Assembly (NCBI RefSeq): GCF_002005405.1
Contig: NZ_CP019728.1
Location: 1,302,001 to 1,366,000, forward strand
Source of the DNA: Jeotgalibaca dankookensis
Lineage (GTDB): Bacteria; Bacillota; Bacilli; Lactobacillales; Aerococcaceae
Direction: 5' to 3'
DNA: 64,000 nt
Position 1 is the first letter of the stretch. Each line of letters begins with the position of its first letter. Both the position numbers and the translations under genes were made by a program. Below, one piece after another: positions 18,349 through 26,217 of this stretch. Below the pieces are notes generated by a model. The model saw nothing but the letters and a program-made list of their open reading frames with translations. It was not told where the DNA came from and made no database searches.

Positions 18349-21300
18349 TTACTTTTCATTTTTTCTGATAAAGGATAATCCTGCGGTAATCATGATGATA
18401 AGACCCATCATTGTAAATATTGGTGTGCCTATTCCCCCTGTTGAAGGAAGAACACTTTGTTTTTTATTTACAATTTCAATTAAAACATTTGGATCTTCTT
18501 CATCACTAATGACGATGGTCCATTGTTTACTTGGCAATTGATAATTAGCGGGTGCCTTTGTTTCTACCAACGTGTAAGTGCCATAAGGAATAGACGTAAA
18601 TACTAATTCTCCATTGACGGTTTTACCTTGAAGAGGATTTCCTTCAATGTCCATTGCAATTGTTCCATCTTCTAGCTGCATTTCAAATTCTGCATCATCC
18701 AGTAAGATTGGTTCATTAGGATTCTCTTTATCATATTTAGTGATGGTTAGGGAACCTAATTTTAGTGTGTTTGTAATTTCAAATCCTTCAACAGTAGCTT
18801 CGTAATTTGGAACCGATACTTCTTTAATGGTATATACATATTCATTACCTTCAGCATCTAATTTAGGAAGAGTTTCAAATGAACCAGTCCAATCAGCTCC
18901 AAAAGTTAATTCTCTGTAGGCTTCTTCAGAGCCGTTTTGATAAAGTCTAACCGTAATACTTTCTGGGCGTGTATTAAATTCATTGTTGTTGTCTACCCAA
19001 ATTTTCTTAACTGGTATAGAAATTTCATTAAGCTTATTAATAATTATTAAGGGTGAACTTTCTACAGTTTCTTCATTTTCATCAGTAACAACGACCGTTA
19101 CTTGTCCATCTTCGATTCCAACAACTACTCTGTAAGTTAAGTATTCGTTTATGTATCCATTAGGTGCATTTGTTTCAACCAATGTATAGATACCTTTTGC
19201 AAGACCATTGAAAGTAGCAATTCCAGCAGCATTCGTTGTTTGGGTTACTTCTGTATTATTGGAGTCAGTTAATGTAAAGGCAGCTGGATTATTAGTAATA
19301 AGATTTCCTTGCTCATCTTTTTTATGAACAATGAGTTGTCCTTTTTTAATTCCTACCTTTATGTATCCGGTTGTTTTACATCCTTGCGCATCTGTTACAA
19401 CAACACGATAGGTTGTTTGGCTAGTAGGTGTCACAGTTGGATTTCTATCTGTAGAAAATGAAGTTGTTTGATTGCCGAGATACCAAGCGTATGTGTAAGC
19501 ACCTGTTCCGCCACTTTCTTTCATATAATTATCTTTGCTAGAATTTGTTTCAATTCCCAATTGAATCGAATCACCCAGTAAGATATCAACATCTGTAGTG
19601 GCAATTTCCAAACGTAGCGGTACATGAACAGTTGGTACAGGGAAGGTTAGTTTTTGATTGGGGACATTATTTATATCAGTGTAGGTCAATTGAGCAACTT
19701 TATTAGTTGGTAATTTGTCTGCTAAATTATTACTTCCTAAAACAGTCTCTTTAGCTTGAACCTTATAGGTTAATTTTGGATTTTGTGCAAGTGTGCCAAT
19801 GTTCCAGGTAATTGTTCGAGTTGCCAGATTGTAAGTTGCACCTGATGGCAAAGAGCTTTCAATTAAATTGAAATCATCGCCAATTGTGTCAGTAACAATT
19901 CCATCCTTACCATAATATTCAATTTGATTGTAAATACTATCAAAAATACTCTCTAAGTCTGTTGCAGTTGGTGCTTCGTAAAAGCCTGAATTCTGCACGT
20001 TATTCAAAAAACTACGAGCCGCTGTTAATTGAGCAGGTGACATTCCTTTAGTTAATCCAATAGAGAATAAATTACCATAACTTTTCAGTGAATTAGATGC
20101 GGTGATAGCTCGGGTATAGTGAACCGTGTCTGTATTGGTCGTTTCATTATATCGGTAACCATTACTTGCAGTTGGCAATCCATCCGTAAACAAGATAGCC
20201 ACTTTTGCGGAGTTCGGATTTTGTGGGTTTGCACTTGTAAATGCGTTACGACCCGCAATCAAACCTGCTTCAGTATTCGTACCATTTGCGGGAGTCAAAG
20301 CATTAATCTTATTTGTCACATTCGTTAAATTATTAGTAAAAACCTGAGAAATAACAGCTTGACTTTGATCACCATTGGCATACACACTACTAGGTCCATC
20401 ATATTGAACTACTGAAACACGGTTATTAGGTTTCCCTTGTAATACAAGTGTCGTAAATCGAATTGCGGCAAGTTTTAAAGCTGCCATCCGGTTTTCAGCG
20501 CCTATGCCTTCAGCCATACTTCCAGATTTATCGAGTATTAGCACTACATCAACTGGTTTGACGGGTGGAACACCTTTAATATCTAACGTGACTTGGTAAG
20601 TCCGGCATCCTTTAATTGCAACTGCTGTTTTATTCAATTCAATCTGCCCAGGTATGTTTGATGATGCTCTCATTTTTTTTGTGATCAATGGAATTGGAAA
20701 TGTTTGATGGACATAATCTTTTGATACTGGTTCAGCAATGTCGGACTCTTCTTCGTCTTTAGAAGTTTCTGATTCTTTTACTTCCGTTGAGGATTCCTTC
20801 ATTTCATTTTCAGATTCTTCTGATGAAGATGATTCTGTCATGACTTCTTCAACTTTAGATTCTTTTTCAGATACCATTTCTTCAGAAACTTCTGATTCTA
20901 CTTCGATAATTTCCTCAGGAATTTCTTCTGGCTCTGAAATAATCTCTTCTACTACTTCTGATTCAACCTCTTCTACTACTGGTTCTTCAGGGATTTCTTC
21001 TACTGGTTCTGATTCTTCCACGGTTGGGATTGGGGCGGCAAAGGTAATTGTTTTGGTTAGAGGGGAATTGTATAAGGTGATGGGTCCTTGTGTTTCTTCA
21101 TCTACTATTTCGATTAATAAACGAAGACTTAAGTTAATAAAACTTTCATCTGTAATATCTGTGCGGAAAGTCACGACTTGCGACTCGGCTGTGGGGGTGA
21201 GAGTGGGGTTTTGAATTTGTAAAATTCCTTCTTTATCTTCCTGACTTAAACTTGTCGTAATAGCATAGGGAGCTCCTAGTCCACCACCATTTGCGTCAAT

Positions 21301-21570
21301 TTCTAACTTCATTGCAGATGATTTTTCAGTTGCTGCTTTGTCTAGGTTTACCGTCCATAATACACTTGATTCTTCGGCATCAAGCGTGGCTTGTACCGAT
21401 GCTTTTCCATCGGGTCCATCGTATAGGACTGTATCCACAACATTTGTCAGAGATTCGGCTTGTACATAATTATTAACATTTCCTACAAAATTGAGGATAT
21501 TCGGTAATAGAATGACAAGGCTCATCAGCCAAACAAATGCTTTATCGAGATAACGCATACGATTTTCCAT
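18349..21570 (-). CDS. Pilus tip adhesin with von Willebrand A domain, LPXTG-anchored
   Basis: Large ancillary pilin, 1073 residues. A signal peptide (about 1-39) is followed by a first beta domain to about 180 and a very acidic Glu/Ser/Val stretch (about 187-292) that probably forms an extended stalk. The vWA domain (about 335-560) has an intact MIDAS DKSGSM and later TDGLP. A PKD-like domain (about 690-775), a SpaA-type domain, a Cna-B domain (VPVKKIWVDNNN) and another SpaA domain with ETKAPANYQL follow, then LPSTGG, a membrane helix and RKNEK. Two lone Cys (in KGCRTY and AQGCKT) might pair. The start has AAAGGAGGT 7 bases upstream. It is first gene of the operon. Confidence 0.92.
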   Translation of the reverse strand: MENRMRYLDKAFVWLMSLVILLPNILNFVGNVNNYVQAESLTNVVDTVLYDGPDGKASVQATLDAEESSVLWTVNLDKAATEKSSAMKLEIDANGGGLGAPYAITTSLSQEDKEGILQIQNPTLTPTAESQVVTFRTDITDESFINLSLRLLIEIVDEETQGPITLYNSPLTKTITFAAPIPTVEESEPVEEIPEEPVVEEVESEVVEEIISEPEEIPEEIIEVESEVSEEMVSEKESKVEEVMTESSSSEESENEMKESSTEVKESETSKDEEESDIAEPVSKDYVHQTFPIPLITKKMRASSNIPGQIELNKTAVAIKGCRTYQVTLDIKGVPPVKPVDVVLILDKSGSMAEGIGAENRMAALKLAAIRFTTLVLQGKPNNRVSVVQYDGPSSVYANGDQSQAVISQVFTNNLTNVTNKINALTPANGTNTEAGLIAGRNAFTSANPQNPNSAKVAILFTDGLPTASNGYRYNETTNTDTVHYTRAITASNSLKSYGNLFSIGLTKGMSPAQLTAARSFLNNVQNSGFYEAPTATDLESIFDSIYNQIEYYGKDGIVTDTIGDDFNLIESSLPSGATYNLATRTITWNIGTLAQNPKLTYKVQAKETVLGSNNLADKLPTNKVAQLTYTDINNVPNQKLTFPVPTVHVPLRLEIATTDVDILLGDSIQLGIETNSSKDNYMKESGGTGAYTYAWYLGNQTTSFSTDRNPTVTPTSQTTYRVVVTDAQGCKTTGYIKVGIKKGQLIVHKKDEQGNLITNNPAAFTLTDSNNTEVTQTTNAAGIATFNGLAKGIYTLVETNAPNGYINEYLTYRVVVGIEDGQVTVVVTDENEETVESSPLIIINKLNEISIPVKKIWVDNNNEFNTRPESITVRLYQNGSEEAYRELTFGADWTGSFETLPKLDAEGNEYVYTIKEVSVPNYEATVEGFEITNTLKLGSLTITKYDKENPNEPILLDDAEFEMQLEDGTIAMDIEGNPLQGKTVNGELVFTSIPYGTYTLVETKAPANYQLPSKQWTIVISDEEDPNVLIEIVNKKQSVLPSTGGIGTPIFTMMGLIIMITAGLSFIRKNEK

Positions 21571-21903
21571 ATTCTGACCTCCTTTTTGTAAAAGAGAATA
21601 TGCGAAATAAGCGTGTGGCTAAGTGATTAAATTGTAAGGGAGTGTTAGTATCCATTTGAGGAAAAAGATACAAGTAGATAAATAAGAGGGATAGAGCAAG
21701 TGTAGGTACAGAAATAAAAGAATAGAATGGGAACATACGTAGAAAGAATATAGTAGTGATAAGGAGATGGATTATGCTAGTGAATGTGTATTTTAGGAAA
21801 GGGATGAGGGATTTTATTGACTAATGTTTATCTTTATGGCTACATTGTAAACTCTTTTGAAACTTAATGCAACCGCTTTCGAACTTTTGTCGGTATTTTT
21901 TTA
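21571..21903. other. Intergenic region upstream of the pilus operon
   Basis: This 330-base stretch separates the pilus operon from the CapA-like gene. I see no gene. Short open frames here are not preceded by ribosome sites. No near-consensus -35/-10 pair for the pilus operon stands out on the minus strand, so the promoter may need an activator. A cre-like sequence lies at 21868-21881 (TGCAACCGCTTTCG, about two differences from the TGWAANCGNTNWCA consensus). Confidence 0.4.
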
Positions 21904-21947
21904 AAAAACGCCAAGATTCCTTTTTAATAAGGAATCTTGGCGTTTTT
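21904..21947 (-). terminator. Terminator of the CapA-like gene
   Basis: A perfect long stem (AAAACGCCAAGATTCC and its complement) with T runs on both sides lies just 3' of the CapA-like gene and isolates it from the pilus promoter region. Confidence 0.9.
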
Positions 21948-21952
21948 CACTG

Positions 21953-23143
21953 TTAGTTTTTATTTAGATACTCTGCATCAATTACTTGGTCTACAATTGC
22001 TTGGTAGTTTGCTGGTGAAATGGTTATGTGATCATAAGCATTTAATCCGTGTTCAACTCCAAGTTCATCTGTATATTCATCTAAGAAATAAATTTTAAAC
22101 TTCCGTTTCAGTACATCATTGTCATTATAGTGATAAGTGAAGTGTGAAATAGTTGGTTTGAAAATAACATTATCGATAAATGTTTCTTCATCTTCCACTA
22201 CGAAATCAAAGGTTATCATACCACCAAGTGTATTGTAATCTTCTAGCGCATGGGCTAGTAAGTTTCCAAGCGACCAAACGACTAGGGTTTCATTACCGTT
22301 TTCCCCCGTTAACCATTCAATTGGTTGAATCATATGCGGATGCGTCCCAATCACAACATCTACTTCTAAATCTGCAAATAGTTGTCCATAATAACGTTGG
22401 AAGTCATTGACAACCGTTGTGTCTTCATCTCCCCAGTGGGCAGAAACGATCACAACATCACTTACTTCTTTGGCACGTGCAACATCTTGCCGAATTTGTT
22501 CTTCATCAAAGTAAGCAATACGCCAGTCTGTATCTGGTACCATTCCATTAGTTCCATAAGTATAGGCTAGAAAAGAAAAGGTTACGCCATCGCGTTCAAT
22601 GGTTGGGACGGTAGCGCGGTCTTCTTCTGAAAGGAACGCACCTGTGTAGATAACATCCTCAAATTGATTCCAATAATTGACCGCATGAATGGTTCCTTCT
22701 GGACCATAGTCCAAAGTATGATTTGTAGCGCCATTAACCAAATCAAAACCTAAATCCACCATATTTTTACCTAAAGCTTCTGGTGTATTAAAAGAAGGAT
22801 AACCGGCATAAGGAAAATCCGGTCCGGCAAAAATGGTTTCTTGATTTAAAAATGCTAAATCAGCATTCGCCACTTCATCGCTGATATTTTCATACATATC
22901 AGAAAAGTCATAGCTGCCATCTTCTTGCTCACCAGCAAGTATAACATTTTCATGAATAAGGTTGTCCCCCACACCAATAAAAGAAATACGTTTTTCTTCT
23001 GGTTCAATGTTGCTTTCTTCCACAACTGTACTCAGTTCACTTTGAGTTGACTCTATTTTTTGACTTTCTTTTACATCGGGTGCCTTTGCACTCGCACAAC
23101 CCCATAGCGTTAGCATGGAAAATACTGTCAGCCATTTTTTCAT
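21953..23143 (-). CDS. CapA/PGA_cap family lipoprotein (metallophosphatase-like)
   Basis: A predicted cell-surface lipoprotein of 396 residues: a short signal peptide ends in the lipobox TLWGC (Cys at about 16). The rest is the PGA_cap fold related to calcineurin phosphoesterases, with metal-ligand motifs GVGDNLIHENV, NQETIF, ATNHTLDYG, SAHWGDED and GTHPHMIQP in order. The family was named from poly-gamma-glutamate capsule synthesis, but most solitary members have unproven function and no capBC genes are here. It has its own terminator at each end, so it is probably monocistronic. Confidence 0.88.
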   Translation of the reverse strand: MKKWLTVFSMLTLWGCASAKAPDVKESQKIESTQSELSTVVEESNIEPEEKRISFIGVGDNLIHENVILAGEQEDGSYDFSDMYENISDEVANADLAFLNQETIFAGPDFPYAGYPSFNTPEALGKNMVDLGFDLVNGATNHTLDYGPEGTIHAVNYWNQFEDVIYTGAFLSEEDRATVPTIERDGVTFSFLAYTYGTNGMVPDTDWRIAYFDEEQIRQDVARAKEVSDVVIVSAHWGDEDTTVVNDFQRYYGQLFADLEVDVVIGTHPHMIQPIEWLTGENGNETLVVWSLGNLLAHALEDYNTLGGMITFDFVVEDEETFIDNVIFKPTISHFTYHYNDNDVLKRKFKIYFLDEYTDELGVEHGLNAYDHITISPANYQAIVDQVIDAEYLNKN

Positions 23144-23196
23144 TTTTTATTTCCTCCATTATTATAAAACCTTGTGTCATCACCTTAAATTACCAC

Positions 23197-23248
23197 AAAA
23201 AAAAAGAGAGTACAAGTTCATAAGCTTGAACTTCTACCTCTTTTCTCT
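23197..23248 (-). terminator. Terminator of the orphan substrate-binding protein gene
   Basis: A hairpin with arms AGTTCA/TGAACT extended by GTA/TAC and AGAG/CTCT is followed by a run of nine T on the minus strand. It separates the gene from the CapA-like gene. Confidence 0.8.
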
Positions 23249-24214
23249 CTATTCTGGTACAAGAATTGTATCCGGATTAATATTTAATTTTTCAGCCATC
23301 TCTTCATTTATGACCAAACGAAGGACTTTGGATGATTCTACAGCCATGGTCGCTGGGTCTGCATCGTCTTCTATTATCTCTAAGGCCATTTCGCCTGTTT
23401 GGCGACCTAATTCATGATAATCAATCCCATACGTAGCTAGTCCTCCTGCTTCTACTTGCTCAGTGGAAGCTGCAACAACAGGTAACTGGTTGGCTTCAGC
23501 TACTTGAGCAACGGTTCCCATTGTACTAGCCAGTGTATTATCTGTTGGAATATAGATGCCTTCTACTTCACTTGCCAGAGATTCCATCGCTTGCATGACC
23601 TCGTTTGTAGAGGAAACTGTTTTAAGGACAACCTCTAAATCTGATTCTTCAATAAGACGCGTTGCTTCGTCGCCTTGGATAACCGAATTTGGTTCACTTG
23701 AGTTATAAATAATACCGATTTTTTTTGCCTCTGGGGTCAAAGAAAGTAACAGTTTAATCTGTTCTTCAATCGGTCCAGCATCCGTCGTCCCGGTTAAATT
23801 GCCGCCAGGTTCCTCAAGATTTGCAACAAGACCTGCATCCACGGGATCAGTAATGGCAGTAAAGAGTATCGGTGTTTCTTGATCCACATTTGCTAAAGAA
23901 ACCGCAGCTGGCGTTGCAATTGCAAGTATCAAATCATTATCACCAGACAAACGCTCGGACATCGATTGTAGGTTCGATTGGTCGAGCTGGGCATTTTGAT
24001 AATCGATGTTTAAGTTCTCGCCTTCAGTATAACCTGCTTCGGTTAATACTTCTAAAAAACCTTCTCGGGTGGCATTTAAAGACTCGTGATCCATCAGTTG
24101 TAAAATTCCTAAATTTACTGTTTCTGCTGATTCATTTGTACTACTAGTGCACCCTGCTAACACGAGACCTGCTATGACCGTTAATCCTGCTTTTATTGTC
24201 CATTTTTCCATCAT
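23249..24214 (-). CDS. Orphan ABC substrate-binding lipoprotein, ABC_sub_bind (TrpX-like) family
   Basis: A surface lipoprotein with lipobox VLAGC (Cys at about 22) and the periplasmic-binding fold of the PF04392 family (VNLGILQLMDHESLNATREGF, AIATPAAVSLAN, GIIYNSSEPNS, PVVAASTEQV). Members are thought to feed aromatic amino acids to a permease and ATPase usually encoded alongside. Here neither partner follows: a terminator comes directly after the stop. The upstream region has a promoter, a Tyr/Phe-rich leader peptide and an attenuator, which supports an aromatic amino-acid ligand. GGAGGA lies 7 bases before the first of two ATGs. Family is firm; ligand is inferred from the leader. Confidence 0.88.
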   Translation of the reverse strand: MMEKWTIKAGLTVIAGLVLAGCTSSTNESAETVNLGILQLMDHESLNATREGFLEVLTEAGYTEGENLNIDYQNAQLDQSNLQSMSERLSGDNDLILAIATPAAVSLANVDQETPILFTAITDPVDAGLVANLEEPGGNLTGTTDAGPIEEQIKLLLSLTPEAKKIGIIYNSSEPNSVIQGDEATRLIEESDLEVVLKTVSSTNEVMQAMESLASEVEGIYIPTDNTLASTMGTVAQVAEANQLPVVAASTEQVEAGGLATYGIDYHELGRQTGEMALEIIEDDADPATMAVESSKVLRLVINEEMAEKLNINPDTILVPE

Positions 24215-24274
24215 TTTTATTCCTCCATTTTATCAGTGGGTTTCTTCAATGAATTGCTTCTTTCTAAAACAAAA

Positions 24275-24308
24275 ACCCCATTCAGATATTTATCCATCTG
24301 AATGGGGT
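24275..24308 (-). terminator. Attenuator terminator in the leader of the orphan binding-protein gene
   Basis: A 13-bp perfect stem (ACCCCATTCAGAT/ATCTGAATGGGGT) with a short loop and a T-rich tail lies before the coding region, about 60 bases upstream of the start. A conventional terminator here only makes sense as a conditional stop. Confidence 0.9.
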
Positions 24309-24343
24309 CTAACTTCAATTGAAGAAAGAAATAAATACTTTCC

Positions 24344-24381
24344 GCAATTACCACTCAGATTTTCATCTATGTGGCAATTGC
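24344..24381 (-). promoter_or_regulatory. Sequestering hairpin and antiterminator strand
   Basis: In the RNA, GCAATTGCCAC pairs with GTGGTAATTGC around an AGAT-GAAA-ATCT cap. The strand ATCTGAGTGG (plus-strand 24351-24360) inside this hairpin can instead pair over 10 bases with CCATTCAGAT of the terminator (plus-strand 24296-24305). The two structures are mutually exclusive, as expected for an attenuator switch. Confidence 0.75.
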
Positions 24382-24458
24382 TCGCGCAAACTAACTCTAG
24401 CCTCATAGATACAAACACTGTTTGTTGTGCTTGTACCCATCAGCGATGATTACAAACA

Positions 24459-24518
24459 CTATCTAAAGAAGCTAAAGAAATAAGTGGATTGTGTTAGAGT
24501 TCGTTTAAGCTTTGTCAT
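24459..24518 (-). CDS. Leader peptide rich in Tyr/Phe (attenuation peptide)
   Basis: A short reading frame encodes MTKLKRTLTQSTYFFSFFR and then TAG. It starts at ATG 24518 with AGTGAGGT about 8 bases upstream. Five of seven residues in YFFSFFR are aromatic, the pattern of phe/tyr-type leader peptides. The transcript start is predicted about 30 bases upstream from the promoter at 24553-24581. The codons just before the stop overlap TAGATA, which can pair with TATCTA (plus-strand 24406-24411), so a ribosome stalled for Tyr or Phe would free downstream RNA. It is followed by the sequestering hairpin and terminator. Confidence 0.75.
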   Translation of the reverse strand: MTKLKRTLTQSTYFFSFFR

Positions 24519-24552
24519 TTTAAAAACCTCACTGTTGTTTTTTAGTAAAGTC

Positions 24553-24581
24553 ATCATAACCTATAAAAAATGAGAAGTCAA
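24553..24581 (-). promoter_or_regulatory. Sigma-A promoter of the attenuated leader
   Basis: TTGACT (24581-24576) and TATGAT (24558-24553) are separated by 17 bases on the minus strand, driving the leader peptide and the orphan binding-protein gene. Confidence 0.8.
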
Positions 24582-24610
24582 TGATAATATGAGAAATAAA
24601 TGAGTTTATT

Positions 24611-25120
24611 TTATATCAGTACTCTATTGATGCTTTTATAAACTAAAATAGCTAGAAAAGCTTTTAATAAATCTCCCGGTAAAAATATAAAGACACCAGA
24701 ATAAAGCATTTGCCAAGGGGTCATCTGTAAGTTCAAAATATAATTTAAAACAAACGCCATATAAGGAGTCCCTATCAAGTAAGTTATTCCGATACCGATA
24801 AGAACGAGTAAATAAAGATTTTTCCATCCTTTTTTTGTTTTTAGCCAAGCGATAAGCATTGCCACTACAATAAAAGAAAGTAAAAATCCAAAACTTGGGC
24901 CTAGAATAATTTGTGGACCTTTTAATAGAACTGTCATTACAACTGCTAATAGCTGTGTATAAAAAGCGAGATGTGGGAGAAATAATAAACCAGTTAACAA
25001 AACAAATAAAGTTTGTAAGGTAATCGCTACAGGTCCTAATGGGATTACTATAAAACTACTGATCACTGTTAAAGCAGCCATCATACTCATACGCGTCATC
25101 TCACGCGTCCGTACGGTCAT
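24611..25120 (-). CDS. bioY: Biotin transporter BioY (ECF S component)
   Basis: A membrane protein of 169 residues with about six helices, and the substrate-binding subunit of an energy-coupling-factor biotin transporter. Family features are the N-terminal MTRMSMMAALTVISSFI, a VAITLQTLFVLLTGLLF segment, GPSFGFLLSF and a C-terminal FIFLPGDLLKAFLAILV. Its ATG overlaps the birA stop as ATGA, so expression is coupled to birA and controlled from the birA operator. The general ECF module (EcfA1A2T) is not in this window. Without biosynthesis genes nearby, this points to dependence on external biotin. Confidence 0.93.
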   Translation of the reverse strand: MTVRTREMTRMSMMAALTVISSFIVIPLGPVAITLQTLFVLLTGLLFLPHLAFYTQLLAVVMTVLLKGPQIILGPSFGFLLSFIVVAMLIAWLKTKKGWKNLYLLVLIGIGITYLIGTPYMAFVLNYILNLQMTPWQMLYSGVFIFLPGDLLKAFLAILVYKSINRVLI

Positions 25121-26085
25121 GATTCATATCTCCATTTAATACTCACTTCTCCATACGATAAATTTCGTTGTGATCCATCAGGTAATTGTATTTGTAAGGC
25201 TCCTGTATCATCTATTCCACTAGCCAAACCTTCAAGAAGTTGTTTTTGGTCTAAAAAGGATACCTTTTTACCTAAAATAAAACAGCGTTTTCGATATTCA
25301 TCAAGGTATTGTTTATCATCCATATTTTTATAAAGAATATAGAACTGATTAATTATTTCAGCGATTAAATGGTTTCGGCTAATCTCGCCTTTTTCTTTAA
25401 AGAGTGCCCCTACTAAGTCTTGAAGAGTCTCTGGCAAGTCCGGATTTTCAACAATATTCATTCCAATTCCTAACACGATGGATTGAATCGATTGTGTTTC
25501 TAAGCTAATAATACCTTCTGTTAAAATCCCCCCCACTTTATAGCCTTCTAAAAAGATATCATTCACCCATTTTATTTGGGGCTTAAGGGAGGTCAACTTC
25601 TCGATCGCTTTACAAACAGCTACAGCGGCTACTGTCGTAATTAAAGTGGCATCTTTTTTTGAGTCTAAATCTTTTAAAACGAGACTAAAATAAACTCCCG
25701 TTTCAGCTGGTGAATAAAAAGCGCGGCCTAACCTTCCTCGGCCTTCTTCTTGATAATCAGAAACAATTAAAAGATCCTTGTCTAAACTACCGTTTAAACG
25801 GCGCTTTGCTTCTGAATTAGTCGAATCTATTTTGGAAAAAACTTCTACATCAATATCAGCATGTATTAAAGGAAGAATGACTGCTGCATTTAAGGAGTCT
25901 GTCCTTTGCGTCAAACGATACCCTTTATTAGTAGTTGAAGCCACTTGAAACCCTTCATCTTTTAATGTATTTACAGCCTTCCAAACGGAATTTCTACTGA
26001 CATTTAATTGACTCGCAATCAACTGACCTGATATAAAGTCTTCACTTGTCTCTAAGATTGCTAATACTCTATCTTTTGTGGACAC
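25117..26085 (-). CDS. birA: Bifunctional biotin-protein ligase / biotin operon repressor BirA
   Basis: Makes biotinyl-AMP, biotinylates carboxylases and, when biotin is plentiful, represses transcription. An N-terminal winged helix (ISGQLIASQLNVSRNSVWKAVNTLKDEGF, about 17-45) is followed by the ligase domain with GRGRLGRAF (biotinyl-AMP loop), KWVNDIF and VGGILTE, then a C-terminal SH3-like domain. The start is a GTG at 26085 with only a weak GGTG site. A palindromic operator lies over its -35 element, so autoregulation is likely. It overlaps bioY by 4 bases. Confidence 0.94.
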   Translation of the reverse strand: MSTKDRVLAILETSEDFISGQLIASQLNVSRNSVWKAVNTLKDEGFQVASTTNKGYRLTQRTDSLNAAVILPLIHADIDVEVFSKIDSTNSEAKRRLNGSLDKDLLIVSDYQEEGRGRLGRAFYSPAETGVYFSLVLKDLDSKKDATLITTVAAVAVCKAIEKLTSLKPQIKWVNDIFLEGYKVGGILTEGIISLETQSIQSIVLGIGMNIVENPDLPETLQDLVGALFKEKGEISRNHLIAEIINQFYILYKNMDDKQYLDEYRKRCFILGKKVSFLDQKQLLEGLASGIDDTGALQIQLPDGSQRNLSYGEVSIKWRYES

Positions 26086-26115
26086 GGGTTCACCAACTTT
26101 CTTATAATACTAGTT

Positions 26116-26144
26116 AGTGTACGAAGTCATCGAGCTAATGTCAA
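26116..26144 (-). promoter_or_regulatory. birA-bioY promoter
   Basis: TTGACA (26144-26139) and TACACT (26121-26116) are spaced by 17 bases on the minus strand; the -35 hexamer lies inside the right arm of the BirA operator. Confidence 0.7.
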
Positions 26145-26169
26145 CCCTATTTTTAAAAGGGTGACATTA
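26136..26169. promoter_or_regulatory. BirA operator
   Basis: A near-perfect palindrome, TAATGTCAACCC then GGGTGACATTA, resembles the known BirA pattern TGTnAAC, about 15 bases, GTTnACA. It overlaps the -35 of birA-bioY and would block RNA polymerase. Confidence 0.75.
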
Positions 26170-26173
26170 GACG

Positions 26174-26202
26174 AAAAAAGATTGGACCAAAGTCCAATCT
26201 TT
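26174..26202 (-). terminator. Terminator of the LysM-3D gene
   Basis: Stem AAAGATTGGAC/GTCCAATCTTT with a T-rich tail on the minus strand lies directly after the gene and before the birA operator. Confidence 0.9.
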
Positions 26203-26217
26203 AGGTAATCTCTATGT

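Noticed and set aside
20738..21214. A 158-codon open frame on the plus strand, extremely rich in Ser
   Set aside because: It is the exact antisense of the Glu/Ser-rich stalk of the tip adhesin (GAA/GAG codons read as TTC/CTC and TCT/TCA); it has no ribosome site and is a by-product of biased codons.
21542..21736. Short minus-strand frame upstream of the pilus tip gene
   Set aside because: It overlaps the real ribosome site and start of the tip gene in another frame and has no start signals of its own.
24147..24449. A 100-codon plus-strand frame across the leader region
   Set aside because: It runs antisense through the attenuator hairpins and the start of the binding-protein gene and has no ribosome site.
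24275..24540. T-box riboswitch ahead of the orphan binding-protein gene
   Set aside because: GAGTGGTAATTGCGG resembles the T-box core, but the ACC of the core is replaced by AATT, no AGTA/specifier loop can be drawn, and the upstream part is instead occupied by a translated aromatic-rich leader peptide with a complete alternative-pairing attenuator.
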